64,000 nucleotides of DNA. Source: Clostridium disporicum (GTDB lineage Bacteria > Bacillota > Clostridia > Clostridiales > Clostridiaceae). Below are positions 9,443 to 17,391 of the stretch, piece after piece. Where the stretch lies: NCBI RefSeq assembly GCF_001405015.1, contig NZ_CYZX01000010.1, positions 78,690 through 142,689 on the forward strand. The letters are read 5' to 3'. Within the stretch, counting starts at the first letter, position 1. Each line of letters starts with the position of its first letter. The notes beneath the pieces are model-generated. The model was not told the origin of the DNA. It searched no databases and saw only the letters and a list, made by a program, of their open reading frames with translations. Made by a program: the position numbers and the translations under genes.

Positions 9443-9676
9443 TTAGCTTATTCCTACGAATATTAGTAAAATTGATACTAATAAACCATATATTGCAGTT
9501 GCTTCAGCAAATCCTGCTCCTATCATTAATGCAGTTGTTATCTTACCACTTGCTTCTGGCTGTCTAGCAATACCTTCAACCGCTTTAGCTGTTGCATTAC
9601 CAATTCCAATTGCAGCTCCTATACCTACTAATACTGCTATTGCAGCAGCTAATGCTCTTACTGACTCTTGATCCAT
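9443..9676 (-). CDS. atpE: ATP synthase F0 c subunit (proton-type binding site)
   Basis: Ring-forming proteolipid of 77 aa with two membrane helices and the ARQPEA polar loop. The ion carrier is Glu58 in FAEATAIYG. Compared with the Na+-binding c subunits of Propionigenium or Ilyobacter, the Gln32 position is Ile25, Val63 is Phe56 and Ser66 is Ala59; only Thr67 (Thr60) and Tyr70 (Tyr63) are kept. Loss of the Gln and Ser ligands points to proton rather than sodium coupling. AAGGAGG ribosome site; 121 bases after atpB. Confidence 0.97.
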   Translation of the reverse strand: MDQESVRALAAAIAVLVGIGAAIGIGNATAKAVEGIARQPEASGKITTALMIGAGFAEATAIYGLLVSILLIFVGIS

Positions 9677-9797
9677 AATTAAATTCCTCCTTAAAATCTT
9701 TATATATTATTAAATAAAATTCTTTCTACTCATGTAAAATTAGTAAATTCAAATCACTAAATTACAGATACCTTATATGTTAAGTTTAGATTCTTAC

Positions 9798-10481
9798 TTA
9801 ATGTTCAACTGTTATTTTAGTATTTATCATTGTTAGCATAACAAATATAACCATTTGAATTGCTCCATCAAATATATCAAAATATGCATGAAGAGGTATT
9901 GGTAATCCAATTTCAGCTATCCATGCTAATGATGATAAAGCTTTATATACCAATTCAACTAAAACCGTTGCAGCTAATATGTTTCCAAATAATCTTAAAG
10001 CTAGAGATATAGGTAGCATAACTCTTTCTAAGATATTTATTGGTAACATAACTGCCATTGGTTTTGCATATCCGCCAAAGTAACGTTTTATACCTGTTTT
10101 TCTAATTGTATAAACTTGTATAAATACAAATACTATTAGTGATAATGCAATTGTTACACTAAAATTCTTAGTAGGTGCAGCTATTCCAACTAATCCAGTT
10201 AGATTCATTGTTAAAATAAATATAGCCAATGTACCTATAAAAGGTATTACATCTCTATATTCCTTTCCCATATTGCTATCCACAACATTTTTAATTAAGT
10301 TATATAAGTATTCAACAATCACTTGCTTCTTACTCTGTGGTTTACTTTTCAAATCTTTTGTAGAATACCATGCCAAAATCCCAATAAGCAGTATTATTAC
10401 TAGTTGTATTATTGCTTCTGGTTTTATGTCTATTATTAGCCCCCCGAGATTAAATGAAACTATAGGTTTGTATGACTCCAT
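9798..10481 (-). CDS. atpB: ATP synthase F0 a subunit
   Basis: Stator channel subunit, 227 aa with five to six membrane helices. The essential Arg is residue 163 in SLALRLFGNILA. The gene overlaps the end of atpI by 22 bases, with a GGGGAG ribosome site inside atpI. The short N-terminus (no long periplasmic-side extension) is usual for clostridia. Confidence 0.96.
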   Translation of the reverse strand: MESYKPIVSFNLGGLIIDIKPEAIIQLVIILLIGILAWYSTKDLKSKPQSKKQVIVEYLYNLIKNVVDSNMGKEYRDVIPFIGTLAIFILTMNLTGLVGIAAPTKNFSVTIALSLIVFVFIQVYTIRKTGIKRYFGGYAKPMAVMLPINILERVMLPISLALRLFGNILAATVLVELVYKALSSLAWIAEIGLPIPLHAYFDIFDGAIQMVIFVMLTMINTKITVEH

Positions 10482-10852
10482 TTACTCACTCCCCTTTGCA
10501 TTTTTAACCAAGTTATTGTTAATACTACGAAAAAACTTATAAAACCTAATACGTAAGCTAAAAGTTTTTCGATGTTATATATAAATGGATACGCTATAAT
10601 AATTATTGTTATAATTCTTAAAATATAACTTAATGGAAAAACATATTTAATAATCTTTTTTTTACTATTAATAGTCTTTTCAAGCATAACTCCACTAAGT
10701 ATAAAATTTATAGTTGCAACTAATAATCCTAAAGAAAATATGAAAGCTAACATAGCATGTCCAATTACTAACAAAATCAAATTTATTATTGCCAATATCA
10801 ATATTACATCTTTAATAAGTATCTTTAATAAACTTTTTGTTTCTCTATTCAT
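10460..10852 (-). CDS. atpI: ATP synthase protein I
   Basis: First gene of the operon, 130 aa with four predicted membrane helices. AtpI-type proteins help assemble the c ring and have also been linked to Mg2+ supply; they are poorly conserved, so the call rests mainly on the position directly before atpB and on topology. GGAG ribosome site upstream. Confidence 0.82.
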   Translation of the reverse strand: MNRETKSLLKILIKDVILILAIINLILLVIGHAMLAFIFSLGLLVATINFILSGVMLEKTINSKKKIIKYVFPLSYILRIITIIIIAYPFIYNIEKLLAYVLGFISFFVVLTITWLKMQRGVSKWSHTNL

Positions 10853-10881
10853 ATACTATTACTCCTTAGATAACTTCTGTA

Positions 10882-10887
10882 ATTATA
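10882..10887 (-). promoter_or_regulatory. Possible -10 element of the atp operon
   Basis: TATAAT on the minus strand, about 30 bases before the atpI start. I could not find a good -35 box 16-18 bases upstream, so this is a weak call. The rest of 10853-11075 is AT-rich with no other structure seen. Confidence 0.35.
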
Positions 10888-11075
10888 GCTCTTTGGAACC
10901 TTAATATAAAATTTAATATTTCCTAATATTTGGTTATTTTTACTTATTTTATTATTATATTTTTATATTATTCACTCTTACTTATATTTTTTAACTCTAT
11001 CTCATCTTATGAATAACCAATTAATTTTATGATTTATAAAATTAATTTAGCTGAATTTTCAGATTCTATACCACA

Positions 11076-11109
11076 AAAAAAGACCTTACTAAAGTGTAAG
11101 ATCTTTTTT
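11076..11109 (-). terminator. Intrinsic terminator after thlA
   Basis: A 14-bp stem (AAAAAAGATCTTAC on the minus strand paired through one U-G to its complement) with a 6-base loop and a T-rich 3' arm, starting six bases after the thlA stop codon. Confidence 0.85.
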
Positions 11110-11115
11110 CATTAT

Positions 11116-12297
11116 TTATTCTCTTTCTACTACTAAAGCAGTACCCATTCCTCCACCTATACAAAGTGTTGCTAATCCTTTTTTAGCATCTCTCTTTTCC
11201 ATTTCGTGAAGTAATGTAACTAATATTCTAGCTCCTGAAGCTCCTACCGGATGTCCAAGTGCTATTGCACCACCATTAACATTTACTTTACTCATATCAA
11301 ATTTTAAATCTTTAGCAACTGCTAAACTTTGAGCTGCAAAAGCTTCGTTTGCTTCTATTAAATCCATATCTTCAACTGTTAAACCTGTATTTTCTAATGC
11401 CTTTTTAGTTGCATAAAAAGGTCCATATCCCATAATTGATGGATCTAATCCTTTGCTTCCATAAGAAACTATCTTTGCCATTGGTTTAATTCCTAGTTCT
11501 GCTGCTTTTTCAGCACTCATAACCACTACTGCTGCTGCACCATCATTAATACCTGATGAATTTGCAGCTGTTACAGTACCATCTTTTATAAATGCAGGTC
11601 TTAATTTAGCCATACCTTCAATTGTAGATCCGAACCTTGGAAATTCATCTTGTGCAAATACCTTTGGTTCTCCTTTTCTTTGAGGAATAACTACAGGTAC
11701 TATCTCATCAACAAATCTTCCATCTTTTATAGCCTTTTCAGCTTTTAATTGTGAATTTAGAGAAAATTCATCTTGCATTTCTCTTGTTAATCCCCACTCT
11801 TTAGCTATATTTTCAGCTGTAACTCCCATATGATAATTATTAAATGCATCTGTTAATGCATCATTTATCATTGTGTCTAACATCTTACCATCATTCATTC
11901 TTTGTCCCCATCTAGCACTTTTTAATGCATATGGAGCTTGAGACATACTTTCCATTCCCCCTGCAACAACTATATCTACATCTCCAGTTTTAATCATTTG
12001 AGCTGCTAATGATACAGTTCTCAATCCTGATCCACAAACCATATTTATTGTCATAGCTGGTACTTCTACTGGTAAGCCAGCTTTAACAGATGCTTGTCTT
12101 GCAACATTTTGTCCTAATCCAGCTTGTATAACATTTCCCATTAAAACTTCTTCAACTAATTCTGGTTTTATTCCTGCCCTATTTACTGCTTCTTTAATTA
12201 CTAACGAACCTAGATCTACTGCTGGAACATCTTTTAACGCTCCTCCAAAAGATCCAATTGCAGTTCTTACTGCACTAACTATTACTACTTCTCTCAT
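11116..12297 (-). CDS. thlA: Acetyl-CoA C-acetyltransferase (thiolase)
   Basis: Condenses two acetyl-CoA to acetoacetyl-CoA, the entry step to butyrate and butanol formation in clostridia. The start is the ATG after GGGAGGG, giving 393 aa beginning REVVIVSAVRTAIG; the longer frame is not supported. The nucleophilic Cys88 (NMVCGSGLR), His of GHPVGASG (about 349) and the second Cys of CIGGGMG (about 379) form the complete biosynthetic thiolase active site. It is a single-gene transcript with its own promoter and terminator. Codon use suggests high expression. Confidence 0.96.
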   Translation of the reverse strand: MREVVIVSAVRTAIGSFGGALKDVPAVDLGSLVIKEAVNRAGIKPELVEEVLMGNVIQAGLGQNVARQASVKAGLPVEVPAMTINMVCGSGLRTVSLAAQMIKTGDVDIVVAGGMESMSQAPYALKSARWGQRMNDGKMLDTMINDALTDAFNNYHMGVTAENIAKEWGLTREMQDEFSLNSQLKAEKAIKDGRFVDEIVPVVIPQRKGEPKVFAQDEFPRFGSTIEGMAKLRPAFIKDGTVTAANSSGINDGAAAVVVMSAEKAAELGIKPMAKIVSYGSKGLDPSIMGYGPFYATKKALENTGLTVEDMDLIEANEAFAAQSLAVAKDLKFDMSKVNVNGGAIALGHPVGASGARILVTLLHEMEKRDAKKGLATLCIGGGMGTALVVERE

Positions 12298-12361
12298 AAT
12301 ATACCCTCCCATATATTTCATAAATAATAAAGTTGTCAATTGTTAAGCAATTAATAGCTTT

Positions 12362-12391
12362 ATTATAACATTTGACCCTTTTAACCTTCAA
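12362..12391 (-). promoter_or_regulatory. Sigma-A promoter of thlA
   Basis: On the minus strand TTGAAG (12386-12391) and TATAAT (12362-12367) are separated by 18 bases. The transcript would start near 12355, leaving a leader of about 60 bases. Clostridial thl promoters are known to be strong and constitutive. Confidence 0.7.
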
Positions 12392-12486
12392 CCATATTTT
12401 GTATGTTTTATATTTATTTTACATTTGTTTTTTATGTAAAATACCTTTTATATATATGATTTAATATTATACTATATTACTCTCAT

Positions 12487-12981
12487 CTATATATTTTCAA
12501 TGTCCATTGATAGATGTATATTTTTTTCTTTCGGTGTAAGCTGTCTTAATTTAACACCAGTAGCATTAAACATTTTTTTTGAAGCTTTCACCGAATCTGT
12601 ATCAGCATATTTATCACTTAAATATACTACTTCCTTTATACCAGATTGGATAATAGCCTTAGCACATTCATTACATGGAAATAATGCAACGTATATAGTA
12701 CATCCACTTAAATCTTTTCCTTTAGCATTTAATATTGCATTTAATTCTGCATGTACTACATAAAGATATTTTGTATCTAATGTTTCTCCTTCTCTTGCCC
12801 AAGGAAACTCATCATCAGAACATCCTTTAGGAAGCCCATTATACCCTATACTTTCTATTATATTAGAACTATTAACTATACAAGCTCCTACTTGTGTACT
12901 AGGGTCTTTACTCCTCATTCCTGATAATAAAGCTACAGACATAAAATAATCATCCCATTTTAAGTAAGTTTCTCTTTTCAT
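12487..12981 (-). CDS. comEB: dCMP/cytidine deaminase family protein (ComEB type)
   Basis: Zinc-dependent deaminase, 164 aa, most likely converting dCMP to dUMP for thymidylate synthesis. The zinc site is complete: HAELNAI supplies the His and the proton-shuttling Glu, and PCNECAKAI supplies the two Cys. SMRSKDPSTQVGACIV is the usual N-terminal block of dCMP deaminases. It is transcribed alone. The symbol follows the Bacillus homologue; despite the name, a competence role is not implied. Confidence 0.88.
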   Translation of the reverse strand: MKRETYLKWDDYFMSVALLSGMRSKDPSTQVGACIVNSSNIIESIGYNGLPKGCSDDEFPWAREGETLDTKYLYVVHAELNAILNAKGKDLSGCTIYVALFPCNECAKAIIQSGIKEVVYLSDKYADTDSVKASKKMFNATGVKLRQLTPKEKNIHLSMDIENI

Positions 12982-13094
12982 AAAAACACCACCTTAATAT
13001 ATATTAGGTTAATAGAATAGTTATTATAACAATTTATTCAATTAAACTTTAAGAATTTAGAATTAAGACTTTAGGAATATAATTAACTAATCTG

Positions 13095-13183
13095 ATTTTA
13101 AATATTTATAAGTCTATAAACTACCTAGTAGTTTCATCTTTAACTTTTCATTCTTAACTTAAAAAGTCATTCGTACTTTATAC
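13095..13183. repeat. Partial copy of a dispersed intergenic repeat
   Basis: This stretch shares the blocks TAGTTTCATC, TTAACT, ATTCTTAACT and TTCG-ACTTTAT, in the same order, with the reverse complement of 44406-44480. The copy here is degenerate and lacks the second inverted arm. It fills most of the 230-base gap between dCMP deaminase and upp. Confidence 0.5.
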
Positions 13184-13211
13184 AAAAAACGAAGCGCATG
13201 CTTCGTTTTTT
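13184..13211 (-). terminator. Intrinsic terminator after upp
   Basis: A 12-bp perfect stem AAAAAACGAAGC with a GCAT loop; its T-rich 3' arm ends the upp transcript one base after the stop codon. The A/T symmetry could also work on the plus strand. Confidence 0.88.
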
Positions 13212-13212
13212 A

Positions 13213-13842
13213 TTACTTAGTTCCGAAAAGTCTATCTCCAGCATCACCTAATCCTGGTACTATATATCCTTTTTCATTTAGTTTTTCATCTATAGCAGCT
13301 ACGTATATATCAACATCTGGATGTTGTTTTTGTACTAACTCTATTCCTTCTGGTGAGGAAATTAGGCACATTAATCTTATTTTTTTAGCTCCTCTTTGCT
13401 TTAATAACATTATAGCATCAGCAGCTGATCCACCTGTAGCTAACATTGGATCTACAACTATTACATCTCTTTCTGCTATGTCTTGAGGAAGTTTACAGAA
13501 ATATTCTACTGGTTGTAGAGTTTCTTCATCTCTATATAATCCAATATGACCAACCTTAGCTGCTGGTATTAAGTTAAGTATTCCATCAACCATACCAAGC
13601 CCAGCTCTTAATATAGGAACTATTGCCATTTTCTTACCAGCTAACATTTGACATGTAGTTTTACAAATTGGAGTTTCAATTTCAACGTCTTCTGTTTCTA
13701 AATCTCTAGTTACTTCGTATGCCATTAACATAGATACTTCTTCAACTAATTCCCTAAAATATTTAGACCCTGTATCCTTACTTCTTATATAAGCCAACTT
13801 ATGTGATATTAATGGGTGTTTCATTTCTGTTACTTTACTCAT
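13213..13842 (-). CDS. upp: Uracil phosphoribosyltransferase
   Basis: Pyrimidine salvage: uracil plus PRPP gives UMP. The 209-aa length is exact for the family. The PRPP-binding loop is VDPMLATGGSAADAI, the ILRAGLGMVDG segment and the C-terminal GLGDAGDRLFGTK uracil-binding region are present. AGGAGG ribosome site. It follows rpiB by 81 bases and may be co-transcribed with it. Confidence 0.97.
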   Translation of the reverse strand: MSKVTEMKHPLISHKLAYIRSKDTGSKYFRELVEEVSMLMAYEVTRDLETEDVEIETPICKTTCQMLAGKKMAIVPILRAGLGMVDGILNLIPAAKVGHIGLYRDEETLQPVEYFCKLPQDIAERDVIVVDPMLATGGSAADAIMLLKQRGAKKIRLMCLISSPEGIELVQKQHPDVDIYVAAIDEKLNEKGYIVPGLGDAGDRLFGTK

Positions 13843-13923
13843 TGTTTATTCCTCCTAAATTAAATCAACTAATTTATATACTAACAATTAACATATACAT
13901 ATCAATTATTGGTTTTACATTAA

Positions 13924-14379
13924 CTATTTGTTATTTCTATATTTCTCTTCTATCTTAGTTATCTTTTCTAATCTTCTAACGTGTCTATCGCCTTCAAATT
14001 CAGCTCCTAAGAAAGCTTTAACTATATCTATAGCTAATCCTTTACCAACTACTCTTTCCCCCATAGTTAATATATTAGCATCATTATGCTCTCTAGTTGC
14101 ATGAGCACTAAATGTATCTGAACAAAGTGCTGCTCTTATTCCTGGAACTTTGTTGGCAGCTATTCCAATTCCTATTCCTGTTCCACATATTAAAATACCA
14201 AAGTCATACTCTTTAGCTACTACTGCTTCTGCTACTGGTAAAGCTATGTCTGCATAATCACAAGATTCCTCTGTATATGTACCAAAGTCCTTAAACTCTA
14301 TATTTTGTGATTTTAAATAATTAGCTATCTCAGCTTTTAAATTTAAACCACCATGGTCACAACCTAACGCAATCTTCAT
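13924..14379 (-). CDS. rpiB: Ribose-5-phosphate isomerase B
   Basis: Interconverts ribulose 5-phosphate and ribose 5-phosphate in the pentose phosphate pathway. The start is the ATG 15 bases inside the frame, placed by GGAGGATG just before it, giving 151 aa beginning MKIALGCDHGG. The Cys/Gly loop GILICGTGIGIGIAANK carries the catalytic Cys, and the phosphate-binding R and H residues (ATREHNDANI) are present. It supplies ribose phosphate for PRPP, which fits the next gene, upp. Confidence 0.95.
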   Translation of the reverse strand: MKIALGCDHGGLNLKAEIANYLKSQNIEFKDFGTYTEESCDYADIALPVAEAVVAKEYDFGILICGTGIGIGIAANKVPGIRAALCSDTFSAHATREHNDANILTMGERVVGKGLAIDIVKAFLGAEFEGDRHVRRLEKITKIEEKYRNNK

Positions 14380-14501
14380 AAAATCATCCTCCAACTTCTT
14401 CTAATGATTAATTAAGATAGAATGAGTAGTAATTTATAATGCTATATTACTAACTTTCTCCCTAAGTTCTTAATTTTTAATTATTTTTTATTTATAAAAA
14501 A

Positions 14502-14525
14502 GGAAGATAGGTTCCCCCATCCTCC
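14502..14525 (-). terminator. Intrinsic terminator after tsaC
   Basis: A 10-bp stem (GGAGGATGGG on the minus strand, with G-U pairs) and a 4-base GGAA loop, followed by TTTTTT. The 5' arm begins inside the last bases before the tsaC stop region. Confidence 0.8.
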
Positions 14526-14530
14526 ATTAA

Positions 14531-15610
14531 TTAAACATCTATAATATCATATCCAGCAGCTTTATTAAGCCTATTCATTATTGCAAGTCCAACCCCAGCT
14601 TCTTCAAAGCCTTGACATAAAATATATTGAACTCCTAAATCATCGCATTTTCTTAAAGCTTCAAAAAGATTTTGAGCTATTTGATATAAATCTTTTTCGC
14701 TACCTAATGATATGATTTCACCCTTATTAAATCTACTTACATTTTCATCTGTTGTTAGTATTGCTACTTTATTATTTTTATCTATATAATTCTCTAACAT
14801 TTCTGAGATAATTTCAATAGTTTTTTCATTTTTGCCTCTAATTATTTTCAGAGATGCCTTAGGTGCATAATGTCTATATTTCATCCCTGGAGCCTTTGGC
14901 TTTAAATTATCACTTGGCTTACTCATCAAAGCTTTATCTATCTCTATTCTAGAATCAACCTCTCGTAACATTTCTAGAGTAATTCCGCCAGGTCTTAATA
15001 CCATTGGTGGATTTACGGTACAATCTACAATAGTTGATTCAACACCTATATCACTTTTATTCCCACCTAGAATATAATCTACTTTTCCGTCTAAATCTTC
15101 AACACATCTTTCTACTTCAGTTGGACTAGGTCTTCCTGATATATTCGCTGATGGAGCTGCAATAGGTTTTCCTGATAACTCTATAAGCTTTAATGCTATT
15201 TCATTATTAGGCATTCTTATCCCTATAGTATTAAGTCCTGCACTAGTTTCATCTGGAATTATCTCTTTTTTATCTAAGATTATTGTTAGAGGACCTGGCC
15301 AAAACTTATTCATTAAATCTTGAGCTACCTTAGGAACATCTTTAACTAGATTTGATAAATCTTTAGAACTAACATGAACTATAAGTGGATTATCTTGTGG
15401 TCTCCCTTTTGCTATAAAAATCTTTTTTACGGCTTCTGAATTTAATGCATCTGCTCCTAGTCCATATACTGTTTCCGTTGGAAATGCTACTATTCCACCA
15501 TCTTTAATTATACTTCCAGCTTCTTTTATATAATCTATATCATCTCTAATATCTTTTATTATGGCAACCTTTGTTTTCACAAGACTTACCTTCTTTCTTT
15601 TAAAATTCAT
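14531..15610 (-). CDS. tsaC: L-threonylcarbamoyladenylate synthase (long, Sua5 type)
   Basis: Makes threonylcarbamoyl-AMP from threonine, bicarbonate and ATP for t6A37 modification of ANN-decoding tRNAs; TsaD (at 49328) uses the product. It is the 359-aa Sua5 form: YrdC domain about residues 25-205 with GGIVAFPTETVYGLG and AAPSANISGRPSPT, then a C-terminal Sua5 domain after the AP-GMKYRHYAPKA linker. The ATG overlaps the end of the upstream gene; a GTG at residue 11 (15580) with its own AAGG site is an alternative start. Confidence 0.93.
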   Translation of the reverse strand: MNFKRKKVSLVKTKVAIIKDIRDDIDYIKEAGSIIKDGGIVAFPTETVYGLGADALNSEAVKKIFIAKGRPQDNPLIVHVSSKDLSNLVKDVPKVAQDLMNKFWPGPLTIILDKKEIIPDETSAGLNTIGIRMPNNEIALKLIELSGKPIAAPSANISGRPSPTEVERCVEDLDGKVDYILGGNKSDIGVESTIVDCTVNPPMVLRPGGITLEMLREVDSRIEIDKALMSKPSDNLKPKAPGMKYRHYAPKASLKIIRGKNEKTIEIISEMLENYIDKNNKVAILTTDENVSRFNKGEIISLGSEKDLYQIAQNLFEALRKCDDLGVQYILCQGFEEAGVGLAIMNRLNKAAGYDIIDV

Positions 15611-16187
15611 TTTGCCTTCTTGCTATTTTAATATTATCTATAGCAGAGCTTGTATATACAGCTTTTACACAATTTTTATATATTATTTCTAGTAAAATAT
15701 ATTTATTTAAAGCTCCTCTATTTATTATTTGAAAATAATAAGTATCTTCAGGATTTAATTTTTTAAGCATTAAATATTCATGATTAACTTCTGGATATCT
15801 CTGTAAAAACGATTTACTAATATGTTTTAATGATTTATTTCTAAATTTCATAGTTGTAACTATTATTATTTCCATATCTTCTTTAGTATCATTGGTATGT
15901 ACTATAGCTATTTTATCACAAATCAAAATATTCTCTTTTGAAAATAGTCCATTTTTGAATTTTAACTTATTATTTAAACATGAAAATTTTAACTTATAAA
16001 AATTAATCTTATTCAATATAGATAAAAAAATTAGTATTTCTAAAATTAATAAATATAAGTATATGAATTTTGACCTTATATTTGATAAGTAAACCATCAT
16101 AGGTAAGAAGATACTTAAAAATATCATAGTACTATAAAATAATTTTTTTAATTTATTCTGCCTTTTTAATGCTTTATCTATGTACAT
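15600..16187 (-). CDS. Small membrane protein of unknown function
   Basis: The product is 195 aa. Two hydrophobic helices lie close together near the N-terminus (about residues 16-32 and 40-55), followed by a Lys- and Ile-rich soluble region of about 135 residues. That pattern resembles two-helix membrane proteins with a PH-like cytoplasmic domain, but I see no diagnostic motif. The ribosome site is weak. Its last 11 bases overlap the tsaC start, so the two are probably co-transcribed; no functional link to t6A is evident. Confidence 0.6.
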   Translation of the reverse strand: MYIDKALKRQNKLKKLFYSTMIFLSIFLPMMVYLSNIRSKFIYLYLLILEILIFLSILNKINFYKLKFSCLNNKLKFKNGLFSKENILICDKIAIVHTNDTKEDMEIIIVTTMKFRNKSLKHISKSFLQRYPEVNHEYLMLKKLNPEDTYYFQIINRGALNKYILLEIIYKNCVKAVYTSSAIDNIKIARRQNEF

Positions 16188-16205
16188 AATTTATTTACCT
16201 ATTCT

Positions 16206-16236
16206 AAAAGCCCTACATTATAAATGCAAGGCTTTT
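16206..16236 (-). terminator. Intrinsic terminator after prfA
   Basis: A 14-bp stem (AAAAGCCTTGCATT on the minus strand, with G-U pairs) and a 3-base loop, just after the prfA stop codon. Confidence 0.78.
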
Positions 16237-16243
16237 AATCTTA

Positions 16244-17329
16244 TTACATAGAATCAGTATTTCCCATAGCTTTCATCTTTTCTGCTTGGTCAGCAGTGAT
16301 TAAAGCATTGATAACTTCATCTATATCTCCATTTAAATAACTATCTAATTTATAAAGTGTAAGACCTATTCTATGGTCAGTTACTCTTCCTTGAGGATAG
16401 TTGTAAGTTCTTATTCTTTCACTTCTATCTCCAGTACCTACTTGGCTCTTTCTATCTTCAGCTATTCCAGCCATTCTCTCAGCTTCAGCTACCTCATAAA
16501 GTCTAGCTCTTAAAATTTTCATAGCTTTTTCTTTATTTTTAAGCTGTGATTTTTCATCTTGACATGAAACAACAGTATTAGTTGGTATATGAGTTATTCT
16601 TACAGCTGAATCTGTAGTATTAACGCATTGACCTCCATTTCCTGATGCTCTGAACACATCAATTCTTAAGTCTTTATCATTGATTTCGATATCTACATCA
16701 TCAACTTCTGGTAAAACTGCAACTGTAGCAGTTGAAGTATGAATTCTACCACTTGATTCTGTATCAGGAACTCTTTGAACTCTGTGAACTCCACTTTCAT
16801 ATTTTAGCTTTGAGTAAGCTCCAGAACCTTTTATCATAAATACAACTTCTTTAAATCCACCGATATCAGTTTCATTTGCACTCATTAATTCAACTGACCA
16901 TCTTTGGCTTTCTGCATACTTTGTATACATTCTGAAAAGATTAGCTGCAAATAATGCTGCTTCATCTCCCCCAGCTCCTGCTCTGATTTCAACAAATACG
17001 TTCTTATCATCATTAGGATCTTTTGGTAATAACATTATTTGAATTTTATTTTCTAATTCTGCTTCTTTTTCAGATAACATAGAAATTTCTTCAGATAACA
17101 TCTCTCTCATCTCTTTATCTGACTCTTCACTTAACATTTCCTTATTTGCTGCTAAGTCTTCTACAACTTTTTTATATTCTCTATAAACAGTTACTAATGT
17201 TTCTAATTCTGCGTGTTCCTTACATAGCTTTCTCCACTCACTTTGGTTGGCCATTATTGAAGGATCTGATATTTTAACTGATAGTTCTTCATATTTATTT
17301 TCAGTAAATGCTAATTTATCTAATAACAT
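16244..17329 (-). CDS. prfA: Peptide chain release factor 1
   Basis: RF1 reads UAA and UAG stops and triggers peptide release. The 361-aa length is standard. The GGQ motif is at residues 232-234 and the stop-codon-reading P-x-T is PDT at 188-190. The GGQ surroundings read GNGGQCVNT rather than the common GAGGQHVNT. Gln234 is the residue methylated by PrmC, encoded directly upstream. Ribosome site GGAG before the ATG. Confidence 0.97.
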   Translation of the reverse strand: MLLDKLAFTENKYEELSVKISDPSIMANQSEWRKLCKEHAELETLVTVYREYKKVVEDLAANKEMLSEESDKEMREMLSEEISMLSEKEAELENKIQIMLLPKDPNDDKNVFVEIRAGAGGDEAALFAANLFRMYTKYAESQRWSVELMSANETDIGGFKEVVFMIKGSGAYSKLKYESGVHRVQRVPDTESSGRIHTSTATVAVLPEVDDVDIEINDKDLRIDVFRASGNGGQCVNTTDSAVRITHIPTNTVVSCQDEKSQLKNKEKAMKILRARLYEVAEAERMAGIAEDRKSQVGTGDRSERIRTYNYPQGRVTDHRIGLTLYKLDSYLNGDIDEVINALITADQAEKMKAMGNTDSM

Positions 17330-17391
17330 AGTATCACTCCATACTCTAATTTTTCACATTTTAGTATTATATCATAGTAATTGTAATTTTA

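Noticed and set aside
10853..11075. Riboswitch upstream of the atp operon
   Set aside because: Pure AT-rich sequence without conserved core motifs or stable nested stems.
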